64,000 nt of DNA from an uncultured Acetatifactor sp. (GTDB lineage Bacteria; Bacillota; Clostridia; Lachnospirales; Lachnospiraceae). This document shows, piece after piece, positions 27,345-37,641 of this stretch (the first letter of the stretch is position 1; each line of letters opens with the position of its first letter). The notes beneath the pieces are model-generated. The model did no database searches, was not told where the DNA came from, and was given only the letters and a program-made list of their open reading frames with translations. The stretch spans positions 18,088-82,087 of the forward strand of contig CAJUAB010000006.1 of assembly GCA_910583845.1 (NCBI GenBank). The letters are read 5' to 3'. The translations under genes were made by a program, and so were the position numbers.

Positions 27345-29471
27345 ATGAGAACAGAAAAAATATTGTGCGCGGGGCTTTTTATACTGATGATGGCAGGACT
27401 CGTTTCCTGCGGAAACGCCATGGAGGCAAATCAGGTTCCCCAAGAACCTGTGGATTCTTACAGAGTGGAGAGAGAAGCGGTGGTGGATCTGGACGAGATG
27501 TCCCTGCCAGAGTGTTATGTGACAGAGCGGCATATTTACTACATAGAAGAAAATGGCATATGGATGCGGGAGCTGGCGCAGGATACGGAGCCGGTCTGCG
27601 TCTGTCCGCCTGCGGAGAATGAAATTTTGCTGACATTCACCATGACCGGGGCGGGAAATGTGATTGCGGCGGTGAGGGACAGGGAGCAGGGGCGTACCTG
27701 GCTGAGAAAAACAGATCAAAAAGGAGAAGTGATCTGGGAGAGCGAATTTCCGGAAAGGCAGGAGGATTTTCACATTTCCCATATTCTCGAAGGAAGCGAC
27801 GGCAGAATCTATGCGGCCTCTTCTCAGGAACTTTTTCTGTGGAGCATGCTGGGAAAATTAGAAAGATGTCTCACAGTCAGGGGGGAACTGATCCAGCAGC
27901 TGGCGGATGTCGGTGAGGGAAGACTTGCCGTGCTGCAATACAGGCAGAAAGGGCAGACGCTTACAGTATATCAGGGGGCGGATGGAAAGGAAGTGCTCCA
28001 AAAGGATTTCCGGACAGGACGGCAATGGTTTGACGGAGGACTGTATTATCCGGCGGATTCGGTGCTGGCACAATATCATTGGGACAGTGACAGCAGCCAG
28101 CCGGTGCTGGATTTTACGGATTGCGGCGTTATTGTTTCGGACATCCGGCTTCTCCGTCCCCTGGGAGAAAAAAGGTTTCTGATCGGCTGCGCGGAGGAGG
28201 GGGGAGAGGGTATCCGGTTTGCCTGGCTCACTTCTGACGAAGAAGGCCGTGGGGAGACAGGGAAGGAAGAGAAAAACAGGACACAGCTGGTGATTGCCAC
28301 ATTCAATCCCCAGAATCTGCAGGCCAGCATAGTGAGATTTAATCGCTCGCAGGAAGAATACGAGATGATCACAAAGGACTTCGGTACAGTGGATACAGAG
28401 GATCTCTACGCCTATATTGGAGAACTGGACAGATTCAACGCCTGTATCTCGTCCGCCGGCGCCCCGGATCTTATAGATATAAACGGCACAGGGGATTATC
28501 ATGATTACGCGGACAGGGGGTATCTGTTGGACTTGACAGATTATATCAGGGAAAGCGGGAAAATCCGCAGGGATGATATTCTTCCAAGGGTCTGGGAGGA
28601 TATGGCCGTGGACGGAAAGCTGTACACCGTGCCCAGAGTGATTCAGATCACAGCCCTGGCTTGTCCCACGGAGCTTCTGGACGGGAAGACCAGCTGGACC
28701 ATAGAGGATTACCTGGAACTGCTGGAGCGGTATCCCAATGCGCTGTCGGGGAACGGGGCGTCTGTGGAAAGGGTAAAAAAGGATATTCTGCGGAAAGCCC
28801 TGTATGATGGAATCAATGGTTTTGTGGACTGGGAAGAGGGAAAAGCCTTTTTGGATGGGGAAGAATTCCGGTCTCTGCTGAGACGCATAGAGGCCTTGGA
28901 AATAGAGGAGATCTCCCTGAGCAGGAAAGAGATGGCCCGGGAGGGAGAGACTGTGTTCTGGGAGTTATACCTGCACAGGGTCAATGAACTGTTGCAGGCG
29001 GAATACTACAGCGGACAGGAACTGACGCTGATCGGGTTCCCCGTCAGCGGCGGGGTGGAGGGGGAGAGAAGCCGAAACCATATAAGCTACAGTGAGATGC
29101 TGGGAATTCACAGCGCTTCCGGGGAAAAGGAGGCGGCCTGGGAGTATGTGGAGGAATATATGACAGGCGCGCTGCAAAAAAGCGATTTTCTCTTCAGGAC
29201 CGGGAAGGAGGCTTTTGAAGAGAGAATGCGGGAGGATGTGGGGGTTGAGACGTTCACACTTGACGGGCCTCTGCCGCCGTCCACGCAGGAGGAGGCGGAC
29301 AAAGTGAGGAAGGCTTTTGAAGAGGGAATATACTACTCTGCTCAAAACAAGCCGCTGCTTGACATCATAGAGGAAGAGGCGGGTGCTTATTTTGGCGGGG
29401 ACAGGGAACTGGATGATGTGGTGAAAATCATACAGAGCCGCATTCAGGTGTATTTAAACGAAAATGGTTAG
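27345..29471 (+). CDS. Large extracellular solute-binding-like lipoprotein
   Basis: A 708-residue exported lipoprotein. The signal peptide ends in a lipobox (LVSC, cysteine about residue 22). Residues about 50-310 look like a beta-propeller-type sensor region (repeated strands such as VCPPAENEILLTF and WLRKTDQKGEVIWES). Residues about 320-700 resemble a type 1 family extracellular solute-binding protein (QLVIATFNPQNLQ... ADRGYLLDLTDYI ... AAWEYVEEYM). No permease is nearby, so the ligand and partner are unknown. The ATG is placed at MRTEKIL, behind GGGGAGA. The gene is followed directly by repeat element A. Confidence 0.72.
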   Translation: MRTEKILCAGLFILMMAGLVSCGNAMEANQVPQEPVDSYRVEREAVVDLDEMSLPECYVTERHIYYIEENGIWMRELAQDTEPVCVCPPAENEILLTFTMTGAGNVIAAVRDREQGRTWLRKTDQKGEVIWESEFPERQEDFHISHILEGSDGRIYAASSQELFLWSMLGKLERCLTVRGELIQQLADVGEGRLAVLQYRQKGQTLTVYQGADGKEVLQKDFRTGRQWFDGGLYYPADSVLAQYHWDSDSSQPVLDFTDCGVIVSDIRLLRPLGEKRFLIGCAEEGGEGIRFAWLTSDEEGRGETGKEEKNRTQLVIATFNPQNLQASIVRFNRSQEEYEMITKDFGTVDTEDLYAYIGELDRFNACISSAGAPDLIDINGTGDYHDYADRGYLLDLTDYIRESGKIRRDDILPRVWEDMAVDGKLYTVPRVIQITALACPTELLDGKTSWTIEDYLELLERYPNALSGNGASVERVKKDILRKALYDGINGFVDWEEGKAFLDGEEFRSLLRRIEALEIEEISLSRKEMAREGETVFWELYLHRVNELLQAEYYSGQELTLIGFPVSGGVEGERSRNHISYSEMLGIHSASGEKEAAWEYVEEYMTGALQKSDFLFRTGKEAFEERMREDVGVETFTLDGPLPPSTQEEADKVRKAFEEGIYYSAQNKPLLDIIEEEAGAYFGGDRELDDVVKIIQSRIQVYLNENG

Positions 29472-29517
29472 TATTTCATCCGGTCAGATTTGCACGATAG
29501 TTATATACAGCCCGGCC

Positions 29518-29998
29518 CATTTGATCGGTGCGCCCTGCGTCCTGCACTTTCTACATTACGCCTGCTTGTCCATGCATGAACCTGCTGATGGAAGCTGTCC
29601 AAATCCGGCAGGGATTTCCCAGGGGTGTACAGTTGCGGTTTGTTGCAGACACCCCGCGCAGGTGGGCATATTTTGACCATTATCTGATTCGGCAGGGTAT
29701 ATATGAAAAAATTGTTCCGCAGTACCCTGCTGTTTCGCAGGCTTTCCCCTTTTGGCTGAGTTTGTACGGCGAAGCAGGGTATATACAGAATAATTGTGCG
29801 TCAGTACCCCGCTGATGGCAAAAAAGTGGATCTGGAGCAACAATTTTTCTGTATATACCCTGATATGCGGAAAAAAATCCCTTTTTCTGCCTTCAGGGAC
29901 TCCGGGCAGGGTACTGGGATGTAATTTTTTTATATATACCCTGGTCTCTGCCTGAAACAGAGTGTTCCATATCCGTTCGTGGGAAAACGGACCTTTTT
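29518..29998 (+). repeat. 481-bp intergenic repeat element A
   Basis: The element is homologous along its length to element B at 40.4 kb. It carries four copies of a GGGTATATA..A.AAAATT module, the first two direct and the last two inverted. The third and fourth are mirror partners of the second and first. The central pair forms 23-bp inverted repeats (29775-29797 and 29840-29862, one mismatch) around a 42-bp core (29798-29839) that is inverted relative to element B. The 3' end has a CCGTT/AACGG stem followed by TTTTT, like a terminator. No credible protein is encoded. Confidence 0.9.
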
Positions 29999-30190
29999 GA
30001 TCATACACACAGGAAGAGAACATAACAGGATTTCCGTTTGGGCTCTGACCTGTCCGGACCTTTTGGGGCAGATTCAGATTACATAGCCCGCTATGCGTTC
30101 GTCTTTGGTCCAAATCCCCCACAAATATAGGCGCACATCTGAGGGTAGAGTATATAACCCAAAGTTATGAAAAATATAAACAATATGTAT

Positions 30191-30219
30191 TTGAAGAATA
30201 TCAGCAGTTGTGCTATACT
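30191..30219 (+). promoter_or_regulatory. Promoter of leuB
   Basis: TTGAAG (30191-30196) and TATACT (30214-30219), 17-base spacer. The 190 bases between element A and this promoter hold nothing I can name. Confidence 0.7.
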
Positions 30220-30294
30220 TTTTAAAATAGTTTTGCCCTATCCCTGAAACCGTAGTACGGAGGGGATGCCGAAAGAAGAAAGGAAGAGGAAGTT

Positions 30295-31398
30295 ATGGAA
30301 ATGAATATTACCTGCATTCCCGGGGACGGAATCGGCCCGGAGATTGTTGCGGAAGCGAAAAAAGTGCTGGAAAAGGTGGCCGGAAAGTACGGCCATGTGA
30401 TAAAGTTTACGGATATTCTGATGGGCGGCGCGTCCATTGACGTACACGGCATACCTCTGACGGAGGAGGCGGTGGCGACGGCCAGGGCTGCGGACGCCGT
30501 GCTGATGGGGTCCATCGGCGGCAACACCACCACCTCTCCCTGGTACAAGCTGCCCCCCGACAGACGGCCGGAGGCGGGGCTGCTCAAGATCCGCAAAGAG
30601 CTGAATCTGTTTGCCAATCTTCGCCCGGCGGTGCTCTATGACGAACTGGCGGCGGCCTGCCCTCTGAAAGAGGAGATCAGCAGAGCGGGGTTTGATATGA
30701 TGATCATGCGGGAACTCACCGGGGGTCTGTATTTCGGTGAGCGCAGGACCGTGGAGGAAAACGGGGTGCGCAGGGCCGTGGATACTCTGACCTACGATGA
30801 AAACGAGATCCGGCGGATTGCCATCAAGGGCTTTGACATCGCCATGAAGCGCCGTAGGAAAGTGACCAGCGTGGACAAGGCCAATGTGCTGGATTCCTCC
30901 AGACTTTGGAGAGCGGTGGTGGAAGAGGTGGCCAGGGACTATCCGGAGGTGACGCTGGAGCACATGCTGGTGGACAATTGTGCCATGCAGCTTGTAAAAG
31001 ATCCCGCCCAGTTTGACGTGATCCTGACGGAGAATATGTTCGGAGATATCTTATCCGACGAGGCCAGCATGGTTACGGGGTCCATTGGGATGTTGGCCAG
31101 CGCCAGCTTAAATGACACGAAGTTTGGTCTGTATGAGCCCAGCGGCGGTTCGGCTCCGGATATTGCGGGCAAGGGCATCGCAAATCCCATCGCCACCATT
31201 TTAAGCGCTGCCATGATGCTGCGGTATTCCTTTGATCTGGACCGGGAGGCCGACGCGGTGGAGGCCGCGGTGAAACAGGTGCTGGCGGAAGGGTACAGGA
31301 CCATCGACATTATGCCCAAGGAGGGGGAGAACTCCGGGGGGAATATCACCCAGGTGGGCACTGTCCTGATGGGCGACCTGATCGCGGAGCGAATATAG
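30295..31398 (+). CDS. leuB: 3-isopropylmalate dehydrogenase
   Basis: It oxidises and decarboxylates 3-isopropylmalate to 2-oxoisocaproate in leucine synthesis, using NAD. The opening [13 protein letters not shown] and the later [22 protein letters not shown] (nucleotide site) are diagnostic. The metal-binding [17 protein letters not shown] and VDNCAMQL segments are intact. The length of 367 residues is normal. The ATG follows AGGAAGAGG; a second ATG two codons later is possible. No leuA, leuC or leuD is in the window. An ADP-ribosylglycohydrolase and then ilvD follow on the same strand. Confidence 0.95.
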   Translation: MEMNITCIPGDGIGPEIVAEAKKVLEKVAGKYGHVIKFTDILMGGASIDVHGIPLTEEAVATARAADAVLMGSIGGNTTTSPWYKLPPDRRPEAGLLKIRKELNLFANLRPAVLYDELAAACPLKEEISRAGFDMMIMRELTGGLYFGERRTVEENGVRRAVDTLTYDENEIRRIAIKGFDIAMKRRRKVTSVDKANVLDSSRLWRAVVEEVARDYPEVTLEHMLVDNCAMQLVKDPAQFDVILTENMFGDILSDEASMVTGSIGMLASASLNDTKFGLYEPSGGSAPDIAGKGIANPIATILSAAMMLRYSFDLDREADAVEAAVKQVLAEGYRTIDIMPKEGENSGGNITQVGTVLMGDLIAERI

Positions 31399-31469
31399 AA
31401 AAAAGGCTGCCAGAACCAGCCTGCAGAGCAGCTGAGTGAAGTGAAATGCCGGTCTGGAGGGATTTGCAA

Positions 31470-32387
31470 TTGGACTTGAAAGACAGGATAAAATATGCAA
31501 AGCGCGCGTTGGACGGTATCGCGCTGGGAGATTGTTTTGGACAGAGTTTTTTCATGCCTGACGAAACGGCCCGTGAAAGAATAGAGAAAAGAGAGATTGT
31601 GGACGAGCCGTGGCATTTTACCGATGACACCGTGATGGCCATCGGGATTTACCGTGTCCTGGAAAAATATGGTGAGATAGACCAGGATGTGTTGGCCAGG
31701 GTTTTCGCGAAGAATTACGCGCTGGACTGGCATCGGGGGTATGGCGGAACGGCACATTCCATTTTGCGGAGCATAGGGGAAGGACAGAATTGGCGGGATG
31801 CCGCATCAGGAGCATTTGATGGAATGGGGTCCATGGGGAATGGCGGCGCAATGCGCGCTGCGCCCGTAGGCGCGTATTTTGCGGATGATTTGGACAAGGC
31901 TTTGCACTATGCCAGGGCATCCGCTGAAGTGACCCATGCGCATATGGAGGGAATTGCAGGTGCCATGGCTGTTGCCGTGGCGTCGGCGCTTCTTCTGAAT
32001 AAGAAGCTGGGACGGTATCCGGGAGAGGGAGAAGCCTTTTTGCGCGATGTGGCAGAAGCATTGCCGGAAAGTGATACGAAATATAAAATTTTGTCCGCCG
32101 CATCTGTCAAAAAAGAGAGCAGTATGGATTTTGCGGTTTCCATACTTGGAAATGGAATCAGGCTGACGGCCCAGGATACCGTTCCGCTTTGTCTCTGGTG
32201 CGCGGCATATTACTATGCTTCGCTGGAGGAGGCATTGTGGACGGCGGTTTCCGCTCTGGGAGACCGGGATACCATATGCGCCATCGTGGGAGGAATGGTT
32301 TCTCTTTTTGCGGACGAGCTTCCGAGGCAATGGTCAGGGTATATGGAACATCCTGAAAATTCTGTTTTTTATAATGAACCTGTCTGA
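31470..32387 (+). CDS. ADP-ribosylglycohydrolase family protein
   Basis: A DraG/ARH-fold hydrolase expected to remove ADP-ribose from proteins, nucleic acids or small metabolites. The dimetal site is visible: TDDTVM near residue 50, GNGGAMR in the middle and GDRDTICAIVGG near the end. About 305 residues. A TTG start nine bases after GGAGG is preferred; an ATG eight codons upstream has only a weak site. It sits between leuB and ilvD with gaps of about 70 and 86 bases, so it is probably in the branched-chain amino acid transcript, an unusual place. The substrate is unknown. Confidence 0.85.
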   Translation: MDLKDRIKYAKRALDGIALGDCFGQSFFMPDETARERIEKREIVDEPWHFTDDTVMAIGIYRVLEKYGEIDQDVLARVFAKNYALDWHRGYGGTAHSILRSIGEGQNWRDAASGAFDGMGSMGNGGAMRAAPVGAYFADDLDKALHYARASAEVTHAHMEGIAGAMAVAVASALLLNKKLGRYPGEGEAFLRDVAEALPESDTKYKILSAASVKKESSMDFAVSILGNGIRLTAQDTVPLCLWCAAYYYASLEEALWTAVSALGDRDTICAIVGGMVSLFADELPRQWSGYMEHPENSVFYNEPV

Positions 32388-32473
32388 AGCTGTTCCGGGC
32401 TTAAAACAGGAGGCCGGAAGCCAGGTGACAGGATTTTGTTCCCGGAAGGGATTACTGAGAGGAGGAATATTTT

Positions 32474-34138
32474 ATGATGACAAGTGACAACGCCAGAGCC
32501 GGAATGCAGCAGGCACCGGCCAGGAGCCTTTTTAATGCGCTGGGATTTACCCCGGAGGAGATGAAGAAACCCATGGTGGGGATCGTCAGCTCTTACAACG
32601 AGATCGTGCCCGGCCATATGAATATTGACAAGATCGTGGATGCCGTGAAGCTGGGTGTGGCGGAGGCGGGCGGCGTGCCTGTGGTGTTCCCCGCCATCGC
32701 CGTCTGCGATGGCATCGCCATGGGGCATATCGGCATGAAGTATTCCCTGGTGACCCGGGATCTGATCGCGGACTCCACCGAGTGCATGGCTGTTGCCCAT
32801 CAGTTTGACGCTTTGGTGATGGTGCCCAACTGCGACAAGAACGTGCCGGGCCTTCTGATGGCGGCGGCCCGCTTGAACCTGCCCACGGTGTTTGTATCCG
32901 GAGGTCCCATGCTGGCCGGGCATGTGAAGGGGCAGAAGAGAAGCCTGTCCTCCATGTTTGAGGCGGTGGGTTCCCATGCGGCGGGCACCATGACCGAGGA
33001 GGATGTATGTGAATTTGAAAACAAGGTATGTCCCACCTGCGGCTCCTGCTCCGGCATGTATACCGCCAATTCCATGAACTGCCTGACGGAGGCGCTGGGC
33101 ATGGGGCTCGCGGGCAACGGCACGATCCCGGCAGTGTATTCCGAGCGCATCAAGCTGGCGAAACACGCGGGCATGGCGGTGATGGAGCTGCTGCGGCAGA
33201 ACATCCGGGCCAGAGACATTATGACCAAAGAGGCGGTTTTAAACGCGCTCACCGTAGACATGGCACTGGGATGCTCCACCAACTCCATGCTGCATCTGCC
33301 TGCCATCGCCCATGAGATCGGCTTTGATTTTGACATCAGCTTTGCCAACCCCATCAGCGAGAAGACGCCGAATCTGTGCCACCTGGCCCCAGCAGGCCCC
33401 ACTTATATGGAAGATCTGAATGAGGCGGGCGGCGTGTACGCCGTGATGAAGGAGCTGGCGGATATCGGCCTGCTGCACACGGACTGTATGACTGTCACCG
33501 GCAGGACTATAGGAGAAAATATCGCAGGCGCTGTGAACCGTAATCCCGAGGTCATCCGTCCCGTGGAGAATCCCTACAGCAGGACCGGCGGACTGGCTGT
33601 CCTCAAGGGCAACCTGGCTCCCGACGGCTCCGTGGTGAAGCGCTCCGCCGTGGTGGAGGAGATGATGGTGCATGAAGGCCCGGCCCGGGTTTTCGACTGC
33701 GAGGAGGATGCCATTGAAGCCATCAAGAGCGGCAGGATCGTGGCAGGGGATGTGGTGGTGATCCGCTATGAGGGTCCCAAGGGCGGCCCCGGTATGCGGG
33801 AGATGCTCAATCCCACCTCCGCCATTGCGGGTATGGGCCTGGGCAGCAGTGTGGCGCTGATTACCGACGGCAGATTTTCCGGCGCGTCCCGGGGGGCATC
33901 CATCGGCCATGTATCTCCGGAGGCGGCGGTGGGAGGCCCCATCGCCCTGGTGGAGGAGGGAGATATCATCCGCATTGATATCCCCGGCCTGAAGCTGGAT
34001 ATCAGAGTTTCCGATGAGGAGATGGCTGCCAGGAAAGCCAGATGGCAGCCCAGAGCGCCCAAAGTGACCACGGGTTATCTGGCCCGGTATGAGAAGATGG
34101 TGACCAGCGGCAACAGGGGAGCCATACTGGAGATCTGA
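32474..34138 (+). CDS. ilvD: Dihydroxy-acid dehydratase
   Basis: It dehydrates 2,3-dihydroxy-isovalerate and -methylvalerate to the 2-oxo acids in valine and isoleucine synthesis. It is an iron-sulfur enzyme, with the cluster cysteines in NCDKNVPG and in [16 protein letters not shown]. The C-terminal [13 protein letters not shown] is the family signature. The length of 554 residues is standard. GGAGGA precedes two adjacent ATGs; the first is used. ilvB follows after 85 bases. Confidence 0.96.
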   Translation: MMTSDNARAGMQQAPARSLFNALGFTPEEMKKPMVGIVSSYNEIVPGHMNIDKIVDAVKLGVAEAGGVPVVFPAIAVCDGIAMGHIGMKYSLVTRDLIADSTECMAVAHQFDALVMVPNCDKNVPGLLMAAARLNLPTVFVSGGPMLAGHVKGQKRSLSSMFEAVGSHAAGTMTEEDVCEFENKVCPTCGSCSGMYTANSMNCLTEALGMGLAGNGTIPAVYSERIKLAKHAGMAVMELLRQNIRARDIMTKEAVLNALTVDMALGCSTNSMLHLPAIAHEIGFDFDISFANPISEKTPNLCHLAPAGPTYMEDLNEAGGVYAVMKELADIGLLHTDCMTVTGRTIGENIAGAVNRNPEVIRPVENPYSRTGGLAVLKGNLAPDGSVVKRSAVVEEMMVHEGPARVFDCEEDAIEAIKSGRIVAGDVVVIRYEGPKGGPGMREMLNPTSAIAGMGLGSSVALITDGRFSGASRGASIGHVSPEAAVGGPIALVEEGDIIRIDIPGLKLDIRVSDEEMAARKARWQPRAPKVTTGYLARYEKMVTSGNRGAILEI

Positions 34139-34150
34139 CAGAAAAGTAAA

Positions 34151-34196
34151 TGGATACCTCCGGACGGCCTGCGTCCTTAGGGCCGAAAGGAGGTAT
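34151..34196 (+). promoter_or_regulatory. Hairpin in the ilvD-ilvB spacer
   Basis: ATACCTCC (34152-34159) pairs perfectly with GGAGGTAT (34189-34196), with an inner GGCC/GGCC stem. There is no T run. The right arm contains a GGAGG, so this may be a processing site, attenuator or ribosome-site-like structure rather than a terminator. Confidence 0.45.
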
Positions 34197-34223
34197 GTGT
34201 ATTATCATGATGGAGGAACATAC

Positions 34224-35891
34224 ATGCAGCTGACAGGTTCGGAAATAGTAATCGAATGTCTCAAGGAACAGGGCGTGGACACCGTATTCGGTTATCCCGG
34301 CGGCACGATCCTGAATATCTATGACGCTTTATATAAGCACAGCGGCGAAATCCGGCATGTGCTCACCAGCCATGAGCAGGGGGCGGCCCACGCGGCGGAC
34401 GGTTATGCCAGAGCCACGGGAAAAGTGGGTGTCTGTATGGCCACCAGCGGCCCCGGCGCCACCAACCTGGTGACGGGGATCGCCACGGCCTATATGGATT
34501 CCGTGCCCCTGGTGGCCATCACCGCCAATGTAAATCTCCCCCTGCTGGGCAAGGACACCTTTCAGGAGGTGGATATCGCCGGAGTGACCATGCCCATCAC
34601 CAAACATGGCTATATCGTGAAAAATGTGGAGATTCTGGCGGACACCCTGCGCAGGGCGTTTCACATTGCCAGAAGCGGCCGCCCCGGCCCGGTGCTGGTG
34701 GATATCACCAAGGATGTGACGGCGGCTCTGTGCGAGTATACGCCGGTGCGGCCCCGGGAAATGGAGAGGATCAATCGCTTCACGCAGCAGGAACTGGACC
34801 GGGCGGTGGAACTGATCAGCCAGGCCAGCCGTCCCTACATCTATCTGGGGGGCGGCGCGGTGATCTCCGGCGCGTCTCGGGAGGTGGCCCGCTTTGCGGA
34901 GCTGGCGGATGCTCCGGTCTGTGACACGCTGATGGGGAAGGGGGCGTTTGACGGCAACAGTCCCCGCTATACCGGCATGATCGGGATGCACGGCACCAAG
35001 ACGTCCAATCTGGGCGTGAGCCAGTGCGACCTGCTGATCGCCCTGGGCGCCAGATTCTCCGACCGGGTGACCGGCAATCCCAAAAAATTCGCGGAAGGCG
35101 CCAAAATACTTCACATTGACATTGATGTGGCGGAGATCAACAAAAATATACGGGTGGATGCCTCCCTGATCGGAGACCTAAGGAGTGTGCTCTCCGCTGT
35201 CAACGAGAAGCTGGAGCCGCAGACGCATCCGGAGTGGATGAAGCAGATTCAGGATTTAAAGAGCAGGTATCCGCTGAAATATGATGGGGAAAAACTGTCC
35301 TGCCCCTATGTGATAGAGGAGATTGACCGGATGACAAAGGGGGAGGCTGTCATCACCACCGATGTGGGCCAGCATCAGATGTGGGCGGCCCAGTACTATC
35401 ATTATACACAGCCCCGCACATTCCTCTCTTCCGGGGGGCTGGGGACTATGGGGTACGGCCTGGGGGCCTGTATCGGCGCGCAGGTGGGCCAGCCGGATAA
35501 GATCTGCGTCAATATCGCCGGTGACGGGTGCTTCCGCATGAATATGAATGAGCTTGCCACCGCCAGCCGTTACAATATTCCCATCATACAGGTGGTCATC
35601 AACAACCATGTGCTGGGGATGGTGCGCCAGTGGCAGACCCTGTTTTACGGAAAGCGGTATTCCCAGACTGTTTTGAACGATAAAGTGGACTTCTGCAAAG
35701 TGGCGGAGGGTCTGGGCTGCAAGGCGATCCGGGTGACGGAAAAGGAGGAGTTCGCTCCCGCGTTCCAGGAGGCGCTGGCCCTGAAAGCCCCGGTGCTGAT
35801 TGAGTGCGTGATCCCGGAGGACGACAAGGTATTTCCCATGGTGCCCGCAGGAGCGCCGATCAACGAGGTATTTGACGGGGATGACCTGTAG
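34224..35891 (+). CDS. ilvB: Acetolactate synthase large subunit
   Basis: A thiamine-diphosphate enzyme that condenses pyruvate to acetolactate, or with 2-oxobutyrate for isoleucine. VFGYPGGTILNIYDAL and SHEQGAAHAADGYAR (catalytic glutamate) open the protein. The FAD-binding middle domain and the ThDP motif GDGCFRMNMNELATA...NNHVLGMVRQWQ are intact. 555 residues. The ATG is six bases after GGAGGA; an earlier in-frame ATG lies inside the spacer. No small regulatory subunit gene (ilvN/ilvH) is next to it, and no ilvC is in the window. Confidence 0.94.
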   Translation: MQLTGSEIVIECLKEQGVDTVFGYPGGTILNIYDALYKHSGEIRHVLTSHEQGAAHAADGYARATGKVGVCMATSGPGATNLVTGIATAYMDSVPLVAITANVNLPLLGKDTFQEVDIAGVTMPITKHGYIVKNVEILADTLRRAFHIARSGRPGPVLVDITKDVTAALCEYTPVRPREMERINRFTQQELDRAVELISQASRPYIYLGGGAVISGASREVARFAELADAPVCDTLMGKGAFDGNSPRYTGMIGMHGTKTSNLGVSQCDLLIALGARFSDRVTGNPKKFAEGAKILHIDIDVAEINKNIRVDASLIGDLRSVLSAVNEKLEPQTHPEWMKQIQDLKSRYPLKYDGEKLSCPYVIEEIDRMTKGEAVITTDVGQHQMWAAQYYHYTQPRTFLSSGGLGTMGYGLGACIGAQVGQPDKICVNIAGDGCFRMNMNELATASRYNIPIIQVVINNHVLGMVRQWQTLFYGKRYSQTVLNDKVDFCKVAEGLGCKAIRVTEKEEFAPAFQEALALKAPVLIECVIPEDDKVFPMVPAGAPINEVFDGDDL

Positions 35892-36145
35892 AACCGCATT
35901 CTACATTTCAGGTCGGCTGCGGGAGAAAGGGAATCCGGTCCGCAGCCGGGGACGCGCGAAAAACGGGCATGCGTCTGCGGCGTCAGAATGTGAGCAGAAT
36001 CAATAGAACATGTATGACGAAAAGGGCACCGGTAAGGCGTATGCCGCATATTAATAAGGAATAAAGCTGCGCGCCGCCCACAGGACTGCGCCGCGCGGAG
36101 GGGTGCCGGGAAGGGTTGGCCTTTTCGGCGTGATGGTGATTTGCA

Positions 36146-37546
36146 ATGAAGAAAATGCTTCGCATATGCCTGCTGACCGTATTGTGTATGATTTTTGTGA
36201 CTCTGGGCGGATTTCTGGCCCTGACCTGGTACTATGGCAGAACCTTTGTGGTCAATACCTGGATCAATGGCATATACTGCACCGGCATGACAGTGGAAGA
36301 GGTAAACAGCGAGCTGGTGCGCAATATGGAAATGCCGGAGCTGACGATTATAGACGGGGAAGGACAGAGCTGGCCGCTGGATCTGTCTCTGGCGGATTAC
36401 CGGGTGGATTACACGGACAGCTTACGGACATACCTGCGCAGAAGGCAGAGCTCCTGGCTGAGTCAGGAGGAGATGACGGAACAGCATTTGTTTCCCCAGG
36501 CAATCTGGAGCCATGAGAAACTCAGAGAGTTGGTGGCAGACATGGACTGGGTGCGTGAGGAACGGGAGCGGAGCACGGCGGTGGAAATCCGCGCAGGACA
36601 GGAAGGGGAATCTCCCTATATCCTTTATGACGGGAAAAGCGGTCGGTTGGATACGGAAAAACTCTGTGAATATGTACAGCAGTGTCTGGAACGCGGAATT
36701 TACCAGGTGCAGGTCCGTCAGGGGGATTGCTATGAAGACCTGGAGGATACAGCGGCGGATATGCTGCAAAGAACGCGTTACGGGAAGCTGCAGTCCTTTT
36801 TGCAGGGCAATCTGATCTATGACATGGGGGCGCAGCAGATGGAACTGACGCCGGAGACGATGGCCTCTTTTCTGCAAAAAGACAGTGCGGGCTATCCCGT
36901 CTGGGAGCGGGAGGAACTTTTGGTCAGCCCGGGCCATATCCGGGAATGGGTGGAGCAGCTGGCGGAGCAATATGACACGGTGGGCACTGCCAGAGATTTT
37001 CAGACCACGGAGGGCCGGGTGGTGCAGGTGACATACAAGACTTATGGCACACAGCTGGATGTGGAAGCGGAGGTGCAATTTCTTGCGGAGGAGCTCCTGC
37101 GTGAGCGCAGCAGGCCTGTGACGCATCAGCCGGCCTATGTGCAGGAGGGCTTTTGCAGAGGCCTGGACGATATCGGGGATACTTATGTTGAAGTGGATAT
37201 GGGACAGCAGCGTATGTACTATTACCGGGACGGCGAGTGTCTGATTTCCGTGGATGTGGTCACGGGAAATGCCCGCCGCGGATGGAATACCCCGGAGGGG
37301 ATCAATTTTGTATATGCAAAACAGAAGAACCGTGTTCTGCGGGGGGAGGGATATGCCAGCCCCGTGAAATACTGGATGCCGGTGGTGGGAAATGTGGGGA
37401 TTCATGACGCCGACTGGCGCAGGGATTTCGGCGGGGAGATCTACCTGACAAACGGTTCCCATGGCTGCATCAACACCCCTCCGGAGGTGATGGGAGAATT
37501 TTACGAACTGGTGGAAAAGGGAACTCCCGTAATTATGTTTTACTGA
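36146..37546 (+). CDS. L,D-transpeptidase (YkuD) with peptidoglycan-binding domain
   Basis: A membrane-anchored cell-wall enzyme forming 3-3 cross-links or attaching proteins to the wall. An N-terminal helix (about residues 5-30) anchors it with the bulk outside. The next region has the VNGIYCTGMTVEEV type seen in PG_binding_4 domains. The last about 130 residues are the YkuD domain with HGCINT, catalytic cysteine C441 and the upstream histidine in NVGIHDADW. 466 residues. The ribosome site is weak (GATGGTGATT). It is single, with about 250 bases of gene-free DNA before it holding only a GC-rich hairpin. Confidence 0.87.
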   Translation: MKKMLRICLLTVLCMIFVTLGGFLALTWYYGRTFVVNTWINGIYCTGMTVEEVNSELVRNMEMPELTIIDGEGQSWPLDLSLADYRVDYTDSLRTYLRRRQSSWLSQEEMTEQHLFPQAIWSHEKLRELVADMDWVREERERSTAVEIRAGQEGESPYILYDGKSGRLDTEKLCEYVQQCLERGIYQVQVRQGDCYEDLEDTAADMLQRTRYGKLQSFLQGNLIYDMGAQQMELTPETMASFLQKDSAGYPVWEREELLVSPGHIREWVEQLAEQYDTVGTARDFQTTEGRVVQVTYKTYGTQLDVEAEVQFLAEELLRERSRPVTHQPAYVQEGFCRGLDDIGDTYVEVDMGQQRMYYYRDGECLISVDVVTGNARRGWNTPEGINFVYAKQKNRVLRGEGYASPVKYWMPVVGNVGIHDADWRRDFGGEIYLTNGSHGCINTPPEVMGEFYELVEKGTPVIMFY

Positions 37547-37573
37547 CGGATGCGCAGTATTTTAACAAAGTAG

Positions 37574-37602
37574 TTGACTAAAGCACAGTTTAGGGATAAA
37601 AT
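37574..37602 (+). promoter_or_regulatory. Promoter of serC-serA
   Basis: TTGACT (37574-37579) and TAAAAT (37597-37602), 17-base spacer. Confidence 0.78.
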
Positions 37603-37641
37603 AAGGGAATCTGTAAAGATCTGAATAAGGAGGAAAAGGAA

